From Tetrahymena thermophila SB210 (Eukaryota > Ciliophora > Oligohymenophorea > Hymenostomatida > Tetrahymenidae): a stretch of DNA of 64,000 nt. The stretch is taken from the NCBI RefSeq assembly GCF_000189635.1, contig NW_002476179.1:37397-101396 (forward strand), written 5' to 3'. Of this stretch, positions 12,466 through 24,713 are shown piece after piece (position 1 is the stretch's first letter; each line of letters begins with the position of its first letter). Below the pieces are notes generated by a model, which saw only the letters and a program-made list of their open reading frames with translations, was not told the origin of the DNA and did no database searches. The position numbers were made by a program, and so were the translations under genes.

Positions 12466-15400
12466 ATGGGTTGCTCTAAATCAAAAGAAAAAGAAGTCCA
12501 TAACCCAGAGGATCAACAAAATCCTAGTTCCGTACCTGTCAAAAAACTCTCTAATAATAGTTAATACAATAGTCCTTTTAAAAAAATGAAAACAAAAATT
12601 TAGTTCATACCTCCATTAGTTTTTGATGAAAATGGGGGTAGAGCTCATGATTAATATGTTCAAAAAGTGAATGTAATTAATTTTTTAGATTTATTTTTTT
12701 ATAAATGTAAATATAATTAAGGATGGAGAAGGCTCTAGTTAATTCAAATTTGTTAGCCAAAAAAGTGGCATGAGTTAAGAAGGAAGCAAAAAGCACAAAA
12801 GATAGAAAAAATAATATAAATTTGTGAAAGAAACTATTGATGATAATGAAAATAAGCATAATTGTTTAGAAGTAGAAGAAGATGCTAAATTTGATGAAAA
12901 TGGTATGACTAACTTTGAAACGCAATAAAATGATGACTTCACTACTTAAGTGATCAAAATTGGAAAATAATAAAATAATTATTAATAAAGAATATCTATT
13001 GAAAACAATCATTTTGCTGAAAAGAATAAAGAAAATAAAGTTTAGAGGCAACAAAGTAGAAGTTATTCTAAAATAGACCAATCTAACTCTAACAAAGAAG
13101 TTAAAAAAATGGGAAGTTCCATTTAAAGGAGATAGAAAAGTAGTAAAATGAGTATAAGTGAGAGTAAAAAGATAATTTCCCATAAATCATCTTTGGTGAA
13201 AGATAAAAATGATCAGATAGTTGATGAAAAAGAAGAAAATCAGCAAGTTGTAAATAGCCTTTCTAAGGCGTCATCACAAAATTTTGAGTTGAAAGAAAAT
13301 TAATTTTTCTTCTAGCAAGCAAACATAACAAAATAATAAATTGAATAAGACTTGAAAGTGGAAGAAATAGAAGATGATTAAGAATTAATTAAATAAAACA
13401 AAAATAACAATTAATTAAACTGTGATATTGAAACAAGCAATGCAGATATTTTAAATTAATTTTAAATTAAAGAGGTAGAATGTGACAAAAAATCAGATGA
13501 GTAACAATAAAATAATAATAAAATTTGCTAAAAAAATGAAAATGAAAATACTAATTTAGAAAATTAAAATAATTTAAAAAATAACCATTTAATTGAGAGC
13601 AATGTAATTTAAAATAATCTTTTTTCTAATGAAATTAATGTTGAAGATTCTTAAAACAAAAAGCATGATTATTAGCAGAAAATATCAGACTAATCAACAC
13701 TAAGTGATAAAGCTATTCCATAATAAAATCAATAATCCAATAGTTTAGCAAATAGCTCTGAATAGAATATAATTAAGAATGTCAATACCATCAAAAGTTT
13801 TAATATGATTGATGAATAATAGGCTAATAATAATGATAATCCAATTATTGAATCATAAATCCCTTTACTTACTAATCAATAACTTAGCAAATGTGAGTAG
13901 TTACCTGAATTCTATGTAGATAAATGTCCAGAACCTAGCAGTATTGGATCTTTTATTAATGATAGCAGTCCAATTAATGGCAGCAATAATGATAATATGA
14001 TTGGCTGCAAAGACAGCAGCATCTCTTTCGAATTAACTGCTTAGGCAAATAACCAAGAAAAAAATAGTAGCAACAACTACTTGGCTGTCCATAAATATAA
14101 TTTTAAAGAACCAAAACACAAATTTAATGATAAAGATGATAGTAATTAAAATAAGTATAAAGAGGCAAGTGATATTGAGAGCAAAGGATTTACTTTTTAA
14201 AGTGATGAATCAAACAGTGAATAAATACTTGTTGATATTTCGATTAAATAAAATGATAGTACAGACAAATAGACTTAAGACTAAGACTAAGATTAAGATT
14301 AAGAGGAGATGAAAGAAGATGATATTTTCTAACCTATAGTAAATAATTAAGCAGATCAAGATAATATAGCTAACTAAATTTAAGAGGATGCCCAAAGAGA
14401 AGAAAATTAAATTGACAAATAGAATAAAAAATAATAAGATAATAATTAACCTAACAATGAGCAAACTTAGTTTGAAAGTTAAATTAATTAAAAAGATGAA
14501 TGTATGTAAGAATAACAAACTAATTAATTATTAGATATCAAAAAAGAAATTCCAGATGAAATTACCAATTTAAAGAATGAAGATTCCAGCGAAATACAAT
14601 TAGAAAATAAAAAAGATTTAGATCAAAATACCGAATAGGAATAAAGTAAAGATGAAGAACAATAAGCAGTTGTTAGAAAAAAAAGATTTACTATTCCTCA
14701 AAAAAAGTTAACCAAAATGTCTTAGTTTTATAATCATAGGAAAAGCATATCAGTAAGTGTTGATAGCTTAGATAATAAGAATGAAAAAGATTAACAAATA
14801 CAATCAAATACCTTACAACCAGGCTCAAGTTCTTTAAAAAATATTACAGATGTTTAAAAGTCATAATAAATTGAAAATAAAAATTTAAAAGAAGTGGAGT
14901 TTAATCAAAAATCTGACAATGGTTCTAGTAAAAATAGCTTAAATAAATAAAGCACAAATAGACTCAGCATATTTAATGAGGGAAAGAAACAAAATGATCA
15001 GTTGGATACAGATAAAAATCTTGAAAATTAAACATAAAAAAAAGAAGAAAATCAATCAAAATCTTCTAAACTTTTAGAAGATTAAGTATTTAAACAGATT
15101 CTTAAAAAATAATTTTCTTAGAATAAAGAATAAGCATAAATACTTAGTTAAGGCTTGTTATTGGATGATTGTGAAAAATAAAATTTAGAATAAAAAGTAA
15201 TGCTTGGATATGAGGATCAATAGATCAAATCTAAATCCTCCTTTTCAAATAAAGAGATAAAAGATGATAAACTACTTAAAGAATGTGACATTTAAAAGTT
15301 TAATTAAATAGATACGATGATTGATAAATAAGAGATAGAGAGTATTAGTGAAAATTTAAGCTAAGGAGAACTTTATTAAGAAAATGTTATCGATACAAAA

Positions 15401-18004
15401 TAATAATATCAGTACAATGTAAACTTTAATTAAAATTAAGAAATCAATAATGCATAAAATTAGTTTACTTAGGAAAATATCCTTTACTTATGTGAGAAAT
15501 TAGAGTAGCTAAAACTTTAGTAAGAGGTCATAATTAATTCTGAAAAGATCATTTTCTAGTAATATGACATCCCTCCAATTAAAAAAACAAGGACATTTTC
15601 ACCTACTTTTGCTGAATCCTACAATAAATCAAAAGAAAATTTTATTGAAGATGAAACAATTTTATAAAATAATGAATAGAATGAATATAATTCTGAAAAT
15701 ACTGTGAATAATAAATTTCAAATTAAAAATTACCCTATAGAGAGTTTAAAAAAATAAACAAATTGCTCACTTAATCAGTAGTCATTATAAATAGAAGAAA
15801 ATACATCGATCGGATAAAACAAATCATAAACTTCAATAAGAAATTTTATTAAATAAGAAATAAATAATCCTCAAATAATCGCAAAAAATTCAATAAAAAT
15901 TAATTTAGAATCTGAAAATAAAACTTGTTTATTTTCCTTATTGTCAGTTCAAGAAAAGTAAGAAAAGTTAAAAAGTAATTCTTTAAAATAAATAGATTGT
16001 AATTATCTAAATAATGATAAGTAGAAAAACTAAGATTTAACATCTATTTAAAAAATTAATGAACAACCTATTTCAATAGAAATACCTCTTTAAATATAGT
16101 AAAGCAGTTCTAAAATTACATAATAAAATAATGAAAAAATTCAAGAAAAAGGAGTCTCTATTTCCCTTCCTAGTAAAGTTATATCTATAAATATTGAATA
16201 AATTAACTCTAAATATTAAAATGAAATCTCAGTTTCGGAATAATTATTCACTGATTAGGAGTTTCCTCCTTCTGAGGAAAGCTTTACCAAGAATTTAAGC
16301 AAATTTTAAAGGGCAAAAGGATTACAGTGGAAAAGAATAATTTAATTTTAAGAGGGTGTTAAGAAACACAAATAAATTGCTATTTATGGATAATAAAATC
16401 AAATATCAGTCAAAGACACTGTTTAAGGCTGGATAGCTAATTGCTATTTTGTTGCTTCTCTAACGTGTATTGCTTAATATCCACAACTTGTAAAAAAATT
16501 ATTCAACAATATTCAAGGTAACTAGGACTAAAAGAATAATAATTTGTAAGCAGTTTTAGAAAAATAAGATGGTTCTTTATAAAATACTAAAAATTCCTGC
16601 TATTCCGTAAATATGTGCATAGATGGTTAATGGCAGACTGTGTTAATTGATGATAATTTACCTTGTAGAAAAAATGACTCTGATCCTATATTTTGCAAGT
16701 TTTCTAATGATACCAAGGCTTATTGGACATGCTTGCTTGAAAAGGCTTATGCTAAGTTTAAAGGTTGTTATTCAAATATAGAAGGCGGGAAAAATAAAAA
16801 TGGCTCAAGTGATGCAGTTGTGGATATGACTGGAGCACCAAGTAAACATGTTCCTTTTAAAAACTCAAATAAAGAAGAAATATGGAAAATGATCCATGAA
16901 GGTAAGCAAAAGGGCTACTTATTTACTACGATGCTAAAAGATGAAATAGAGGAAAACTAAGTAGATTAATTAGATTAACAATAGCAGTAATAATATAACT
17001 CAAATGCAAGTTTAGATGGATAAGCCAAGTAAAATGGATTGATTTCTAATCATGCATACTCCATTCTAGAAACAGATGAAATCGATGGTATCAAAATTCT
17101 GAAATTAAAGAATCCTTGGGGAAAAACAGAGTGGAATGGGAAATGGTCTGACCAATGCACGCTAACGTGGACAGAGAAATTAAAATAAAGACATTAGCTT
17201 GAAGTGGCAAACGATGGAATATTTTGGATGAGTTTCTGCGATTATTTTGATAATTTTTGCAGTCTATGTATAAGCTATGTAAATGTGGATTATTTTTATT
17301 CATCTCTAGCATTTGAAAATAATCAAAAAAGTGAAAAACAAGTTAATGTGTATACTGTATAATAGTTAGAAAAGTAAGTAGAGGGCTACTTTATAATATA
17401 TTAGAACCGAGAGCATCTCATTGAAGAATATGAAAGCAACTAATATGTAAATCATTTAGTTAAAATCAATGAAATGTCTTCAGATGGAAAGGAAATAATT
17501 AAACAAGTAGCACAGATATACATCTCTACCACGAAATTTGCCTTTACAGAAATAAAATTTGAGCCTAAAAAGATATACAAAATAGTATTAGTAACTGAAA
17601 AATCGAGTAATATAGTTTTAGCTTTCTATACAAGTGACTTAATACCTCTTTCTAATAAATACCTTGAAATAGACTGTTCTTAAGAAATCCTTATTTAATA
17701 AGCAAGGCTGCTTGCAAAAAAGGAAAAAATAAATCCTCTTTACCAAGTTTACTGGATTTCTTTTTTTTGTGAGCAGAATCACATCGTTGAAATTGTTAAT
17801 GATACAACTGATAAAATATTCCAGCAAAATATAAAATTTATTCTTAGCAATATTGAAATAGATACCCAACTGAAAGAAAATGAGTATAATATAATTAAAG
17901 TAATGCCTAAATCTACTATCAGATATATATTCAAAAAAATCAACCCTAAACAGTAAGTATAAATTTAATATTCAAAATATGATCCAGAATTTTTAGATTT
18001 ATGA
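12466..18004 (+). CDS. Giant calpain-family cysteine protease, N-myristoylation type
   Basis: Two exons, 12466-12672 and 12722-18004 (49-base intron), encode 1829 residues with ciliate code. The protein starts MGCSKSK, a typical N-myristoylation site with a palmitoylatable Cys3, so it is probably membrane-anchored. Residues about 10-1280 are disordered and rich in Asn, Gln, Glu, Lys and Ser, with an alternating Gln-Asp run near residue 585. The calpain (C2) domain starts near 1285. The oxyanion Gln1304 and nucleophile Cys1310 lie in VQGWIANCYF, His1513 in NHAYS and Asn1533 in KNPWG, so the triad is complete and the enzyme should be active. The canonical GDCWF is IANCY here. About 270 residues follow the catalytic domain and probably form beta-sandwich regulatory domains. 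I see no EF hands. Calpains cut substrates at limited sites, usually under calcium control; the substrate is unknown. Confidence 0.9.
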
Positions 18005-19505
18005 AATTAATATTCTAACAAATCACCACCTTAATTCAATACAAATAAATCTCACTATTTACTACAATTTTCCACCTAAATTTATATTTTAAAATAAATT
18101 TATAAATAAATAAATATATTTAATCTATGAATGCACTTAAAATGTATATATTTCTTTCACTTCTTATATGTTAGAAAGTATCACTCTAGATGATGTTATC
18201 CATATATTTATTTAACTAACTATCTATCTATAAAATTATCTACAAATTTAATTAATTTTAATAATTCTTTCTATTATGATTTAATGAAAAAATAAATGAT
18301 AAATAAATAATTTAAATATGGAAAAGTTAGACTTGCCAGCTTAAATCCTTAAAGAATCAAGAATTAAATGGAAATAATTAAAGAAGATTAAAATTAATTA
18401 GCCATGATTTTCAATAAAAAATACTTTTTTAGATTGTTTTCTTTGAGAAATAAATTATTTTCTTCCTCATTTATTGGAAGAATTTATTTGATTCTGATAA
18501 TGTTTTATTTTATTTTAAAGAGCAGTTTTTTTATTTTTTGTAAAAATATCAAATAATCTTATCAAATCAAAATAACTTGAAATGTTATTAAAAAACAAAA
18601 TAATTAACTCTTAAATTGTAAATTATATCTTATTATTATTTATATTTTATGAATAAATAGTTTAATTAGCCAAAAAAATTATTAATTTTGGATAAATTAA
18701 ACTGAATTTAAATAGAGTAAGAGATTAAAAAAATATCTTTTTAATTATTGGTTTCTGTTTATTCTAAAAACAAATACAATTTAACTGATTTCTTGTTAAC
18801 TAAGAAAATTAAATAATCAAAATAAAGATGTTATTTTAAAACCTTAAAAAAATAACAAAATAATTTTTGGTTATAAAAAAGTTTAGTATATTATTAACGT
18901 AGTTAAAATAAAATAAACTATTTGAATAATAAAATGATTTTCAAGATTAAATAAGATTAATTAAATATAAATAAAAATAAATTTAAATTTTTTATTTACA
19001 AATCTCTATGCAAAAATACAATTTAGGACTATCAACAGCTCTAAAAGTGGTGAGACATTTGGAAGATTTAGGGATATCTATTTAAAAATAAATAAAAGAG
19101 AAGGCTTTTATTATGAATTAAAAAATATTAATTAATTAATTCAAGTTAAGAGAATCTGACAAAAACAATATATTAGAAATAAATAAATAAAATATCTGTA
19201 AATATGTATGTAGTATAAATGAATGAATGCTTTATACATACAATTAACATTTGAAAAATAAAATCTTAGGAAGGAAAACAAACAACCAACTATAAAAAAT
19301 TAAATAAAAATAATAAACAAATTAAGAAGTGAATAGATAAATAGATCTTGAATTTATTGTTTATCATTAATAGATTGAAGGTAAAAGCAAATAAATAAAT
19401 AAGCAATTAATTAATAAATTAATAAGTAAATAAATAGTTAATACAAAATACAACTAAAATAGCATAGAAATCATTTTTTAAAAATATTTTAAGAATTAGA
19501 AAGCA
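18005..19505. other. Intergenic region, 1.5 kb
   Basis: No gene seen on either strand. It is AT-rich with many TAAATAAATAA tracts. The last few hundred bases should include the promoter of the AP-1 mu gene. A segment near 18325 (TTAGACTTGCCAGCTTAAATC) faintly resembles the repeat found in 300-3900. Confidence 0.45.
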
Positions 19506-21386
19506 ATGTCATCCTGTATTAGTACTGGTATTTCAGCCATCTATATTTTAGATCATAAGGGAAGAGTTCTCATCACAAGATGTTATAAAGGTGATTTGCC
19601 TATTAACATTCATGATATTTTCAACAAGAAATTGCTTGAATATGATGAATTCTCAGTTAAGCCTATTTTGCGTGATAAGTATGGTCACTCTTTCTTCTAT
19701 TTACATCATAATAATTTGATCTTCTTAGCAATTTCTAGAAAGAATACTAACTGCATGATGGTGTTCAGCTTCTTGTACCAACTTATTTAAGTTTTAGTAG
19801 ATTATTTTAAGGAATTAGAAGAGGAATCTGTACGTGATAATTTTGTTATTATTTATGAACTACTTGATGAAATGATGGATAATGGTTATCCCCAAACCAC
19901 TGACAATAAGATTCTTAAAGGATTGATAAAGACTGAATCTCATGAGTTGAAAAAAGATTAAAAAAAGCCAAGCAAGAATAGTTCTTTGTCAATCGAAAAC
20001 TAAGTAGATGCAATTACAGGTGCAGTTACTTGGAGAAACAATGGTATTTCTTACAAAAAGAATGAAGTCTTTTTGGATGTTATTGAAAAATTAAATATGT
20101 TAGTTTCTCATCAAGGTAATGTCATTAAGTCAGAAATAGCTGGTTAAATTAGAGTTCGTTGTTTCCTTTCCGGTATGCCTGAACTTAAATTAGGTAAAAT
20201 ATTGCATAAAATTTAAAAGTTAGTTTGTTTGCAAGTTAATTTTGAAAGAAGCAAATATCTTCAAAAAAAAAAAACACGTTTCTTTTTATTTTTGTTGCAG
20301 TTTTTAAAAATAATTTTAGTGTTTTTAACTTTCGCATTCTGCAAAATCATTCTTCTGAATTGAAAATTTAGAAAGGCATTCTCCTCTAACATTTCAAATG
20401 CTTAAATTTTCGAGAATAAAATAGATTTAGGAATTGTCTTAGTTTTGAAAGTTAAAAAAATCAGCAATCATTAGGTTTAATTATTTATGACTTATAAAAT
20501 TTATTTAGAGATCAATTAAAATTCAAAATTTTATTTAAAAATCGTCTCTTCAGAAATCAATATAAAGCAGATATGAATTAATTAATACAAGAAACAAAAA
20601 AAATTATCTCACTCACAGATTAATGTTTTTCAATGAGGTGAGATAGTTGTTTCTGATATCTTTGAAAAGCTCTCATTTTTAAGAGCAAGATTGAAAAATA
20701 AAATTCATTACACTTATATTTATTTATATTTTAAATCAGGTATCAATGATAAGGCCTTTTATGATGCATAAGGGCGTACTTCTAAGAGTAGAGCAATAGA
20801 ATTTGATGATATGAAATTCCATGCCTGCGTGAGATTGTCGAAGTTTGAAAATGATAGAGTAATTTCATTCATTCCTCCTGATGGTGAATTTGAATTAGCT
20901 TCCTATCGTTTAGATGTTCGTGTTAAGCCTCTATTTTCAGTTGAAGTTACTCCTGAAAGAAAGCCTAACTCTAATAAAATTGAATTCACAGTTAAGGTAA
21001 AGAGTAATTTCAAGCAAAAATCTACTGCTAATAACGTTGAAATCTTTATCCCTGTACCTGATGATGCTGAAACCCCAGTTTTCAAGGCTGCTTATGGTAC
21101 TGTCGAATATGTTGCTGAAAAAGAAGCTATGGGATGGAAATTTAAGTAATTCCCTGGCTAAAGAGAATACATGATGACAGCTACTTTCCACTTGCCTACT
21201 GTAGTATCTCCTAATAGAGAAAAATTCTAAAGAATGCCAATCAGCATCAACTTCGAAATCCCTTACTACACCGTAAGTGGTTTCTAAGTTAGATATTTAA
21301 AAATATAAGAAAAGAGTGGTTATCATGCTCTTCCTTGGGTTCGTTATATTACATAAAATGGAGATTATCAAATTAGAATGTCTTGA
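19506..21386 (+). CDS. APM1: AP-1 clathrin adaptor complex, mu (medium) subunit
   Basis: Exons 19506-20193 and 20740-21386 encode 444 residues, the usual size for adaptor mu subunits. The N-terminal longin-like domain (about 1-140) carries the family's strongly conserved FKELEEESVRDNFVIIYELLDE and GYPQTTD. The C-terminal mu-homology domain (about 170-444) binds tyrosine-based (YxxPhi) cargo signals and carries VISFIPPDGEFEL and the ending YHALPWVRYITQNGDYQIR. That ending and the N-terminal domain point to AP-1 rather than AP-2, -3 or -4. AP-1 works at the trans-Golgi network and endosomes in clathrin-coated vesicle formation. The splice joins the conserved PELKLG to INDK. The single intron is 546 bases, about ten times the local norm. 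Paralogues of AP-1 mu may exist elsewhere in the genome, so the exact gene name is uncertain. Confidence 0.95.
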
Positions 21387-23557
21387 AAGAAACCAACCAA
21401 AATTAACATGTTTAATTAAATTTTTGTAAAGAATATAAGTACTAGCTAGCTATCTATCTATCTAACCAACTAATCAACCAACTCATTAATTAACTTGTAT
21501 TATATCTTCTTAAGATTGTGCATTAATTATATGTTTTTATACTCCATAAATCCATAATCTTTCATTTTTTAAAGTGTTTAAGTCAGTATATTTTGAATGA
21601 AATAAATTAATTTATATGTCATCAAGTTGAAATAAAATTGAATAAAAAATGATAAATAAGGTCTCAATTAAAAGCAAAACGATAAATAAAAATTAGAATA
21701 AACATCCTCTAAAGCTTACTTAAAACTATAATTCTCAAGTAATTTTTAATCTTAATCAATCCTAAAGGAAAAAGACATAATTGCTAAATATTACCGTATT
21801 AAGAAACTTTTATTTTGTAAAAAACTTTTCAACAATTTTTATTTTATATTTATAATTTAAGTCACTCCTTACTATTTTTATTAATTTGTATAAATTGAAA
21901 TTTTTCAAAGCCAAATAAATATGTGTCAGTTTAAATTCTGTGCTTAAATTTTTATGAAAAAATAACTATTAATCATAAAAAAGCTAAAAAAAAAAAAGAA
22001 ATCTAAAATAAAAAAAGTGATGTAAAAATTTTGAGATTTAAAACTATTTTAAATAGTTAAAAATTATATTTTTATTCAATCAATTAAAAACTCAAAATAA
22101 ATTAGATAACTTAAAAAATTTATTAAAATTAAAATTTATTAATCATAATTATTATTGTAAGAATTAAGTTTTTAAAAATTAGAAATTAAAAAAAGAATAG
22201 TAAATTTATATAAAAAAGAATCATTAAATATAAATCAAACTATTCATTTTTTAAAAATCTTCAAGATTTATTGGTAATATTAAAATATAACAAATATATA
22301 TTATTATAAAATCAAATTATACTTTATCTAAAAATAGTTATGATTGTTACAAAAACTAAGTAAATTGGTTTCTTATTTTTTATTTAAACTAGATTTTTTT
22401 AAACAAAATGTTTCTTCAATTGTACTTGCATCATATTCAAGTTAAAATATTTTTATCATTGGATCTAGTAAATAAGCAAATTGAAACTAAATCTAATAAA
22501 AATTTTACTAAAAATCAAAGATTGTTTAAATTCTATCAATTATGTTTAAGGAATATAAGCAATAAAGCTAAACCTTTTATTCTAAGAATTATTATTTTGA
22601 TATGATTTTGTAACATTATTTCTAAATTTATAATTTTAACTCACTATTTATTTATTTGCTTCAAGTTAGAATAAAATGATAGTTTTCTAAACCTAATTAG
22701 TGTTTAATTTAAAATCAAAGTTTAAATAAATTCTTTTCAAGAATCAAATTAATAAGTAATTAGTAAGAAACTTAAAAAAACTTAAAATAAATTGTGGAAA
22801 ATAAATCATTTTAATTTTTAGAGTTAAAGCTAATTTAAATAATTAAAAAAATTAATTTTTAGCTAAATTAAAAATTAAATTTACAGTAGGTTGCTAATAA
22901 TTCTTGATGGATATTAATTTAGATTAAAATGTACTACTCTAAATTATAAGTAGCAATTTTTTAATGAAATAAATATAAGATAATAAATTCATTTTCTAAC
23001 TAAAAAATTAAATATTAATAAAATTATTTGTTTGAAATAAATTTAAAGACTGCAAGATTTGTTGTTAATTTTCAAAAATTTACAAATATTCAGATACAAT
23101 CCCTTATAAATCAATTCAAAATTATAAAATTAATTTCTATTTAACCCAAAAATAATTTGAAAAAAATTAAATAAATAAATAAACAATGAAATTTTCCATT
23201 TATTTTTATTTAACTTTTTTTTTAATTCATTACAAATTCTCTGCCTTTTATTTTTTTTTTATGTAATTTATTGAAAAATGTACTAAGAGGATTAATATAA
23301 AACTTTATTGAAAATTAATTCTTTAAATATTTCAAGTTGCTATTTTTTACCACATAATTAGTAATAACCAATCAGATAGAATGAAATTCAGTAAAAAATA
23401 AAATTTATGGAGAGGGGATTCAGTAAAAATTTATAATTACTTACTTGTTTTTAATATGTAAAACATTACAGTTTATTAAAAGTAATAAATTCAAAATACC
23501 TTTTTTCTTATATATATTATTAATAATCTGATAAGCTACTCAATTTAGTAAGAATAA
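21387..23557. other. Intergenic region, 2.2 kb, between convergent genes
   Basis: AT-rich throughout. A short simple-sequence tract AGCTAGCTATCTATCTATCT lies near 21443. A 65-codon frame at 22408-22605 has no TAA/TAG glutamine codon and no protein-like composition, so I do not call it. This region lies between two genes that point at each other, so it should hold two 3' ends. Confidence 0.5.
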
Positions 23558-24139
23558 TCATAATTATTGCTTTTGTTACTATGTGATTTGTTTAAATCTT
23601 TTTTCATATTACTGCTCATAGAATATTTTATTCATGTTTATTAAATTGTATTTGTAATTAGCATATCCGTTTGAGTATCCAGCAACAAAGAAAAATCCCA
23701 TACAAATTAATAATCTTAATTTTTGTTGTGATTTTGAAATTTACTTGAAAGGATATGTAGAACCTCCAAATTCTTTAGCAGGGAATAAATTTTAAGCTTT
23801 AGGATTTTGTTGTAAAAAAGCTTCATTTTCTATTGCTTTTTATAGATAATGTTTATTTACTTCTTTAAAATGTAAATAATAGCAGCCTCCAGAAACTAAA
23901 GATGCGAAAATCCCAAAGAAACTAGGTAAATAATATTTCAGATATTTTAAAGTACAATGATCTTTATCGCGAATGTAAGTTTATGGGTCAGAGCCTATTT
24001 AGTTTTCCAAATACTATTCTGACTCAGTTAGCTTTTACTCAAAAATTTTAGATAAAGATTTTAAAATATACCATTTTATAGGTATTCCATCCATGTTTTA
24101 ATTTTAGAGTGATTCTTTATTCTATTCTAATTATGGCAT
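23558..24139 (-). CDS. Small two-pass membrane protein, unknown
   Basis: An intronless 193-codon frame from ATG 24139 to TGA 23558-23560, with TAA/TAG as Gln. Two hydrophobic segments are clear: around residues 70-95 (YYLPSFFGIFASLVSGGCYY) and around 145-165 (LRLLICMGFFFVAGYSNGY). Both ends are hydrophilic, with a Gln-rich tail (QQQKQQL). The predicted layout is two membrane helices joined by a loop of about 50 residues containing FPAKEFGGSTYPF. No signal peptide. I do not recognise the family. The frame is open for a little further upstream, so a longer N-terminus with an extra exon is possible. Confidence 0.65.
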
Positions 24140-24713
24140 AGTTGCAAAATTTTGCTACTGCAAATGTTGGTATTATTAAAGATATTTATTTATATTGATT
24201 TTTTATTTATTTTCTGATATATTTGTATCTATCTATCAATCTATCTATTTATCTTTTTCTATCAAAAATTGTATGTAATTTAATAAATTAATAGATTCAA
24301 TTAATGTAAAAATAATTTAATTGTCTAAGATATCTTAAAGTTAAAATAGTACGAAAGGAATGTAAATTAATTGATATGTAACAATATTGAATAAATACAA
24401 AGGGTTTATTGGTTTTGGGTGTGTGTGTGTATGAGATGGTTTATAAAATAGAAGTAATTTAATTATTTCAAATGTTAACATTTTTTAGAGAGTTAATTAA
24501 TTATTTTATTATTTACTTAATTATAGTAAATAATAGTATGTATTTGTATATTTTGAAACAGAACACTTAATCTGAATCAATCATCATTTATTTCATGATA
24601 TCTCAATAATTTTTTTTTAATTTTATAAGATAAGTTAATTGATAATAGATAGGTAGAGAGGATTAATTTTAAAGTGAATTGAAACAGTGAAGGAGTCATA
24701 AATAGTTTAAATT
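24140..24713. other. Spacer with simple-sequence tracts
   Basis: Lies between two minus-strand genes and should contain the promoter of the membrane-protein gene. It contains a (TATC)n tract near 24226-24255 and a GT microsatellite near 24419-24430 set in an unusually G-rich patch. Confidence 0.55.

Noticed and set aside
12677..14518. Minus-strand and short plus-strand frames inside the calpain gene
   Set aside because: They are standard-code shadows of the single long ciliate-code frame and have no sensible composition.
22408..22605. 65-codon plus-strand frame
   Set aside because: No TAA/TAG codons, few acidic residues, all in AT-rich DNA; chance opening.
23641..24190. Plus-strand protein-like Cys-rich frames over the two-pass membrane gene
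   Set aside because: They need an unspliceable frame change; the minus strand gives one uninterrupted 193-codon frame with two membrane helices.
24419..24430. GT tract as a degenerate internal telomere
   Set aside because: It is plain dinucleotide repeat; no TTGGGG unit.
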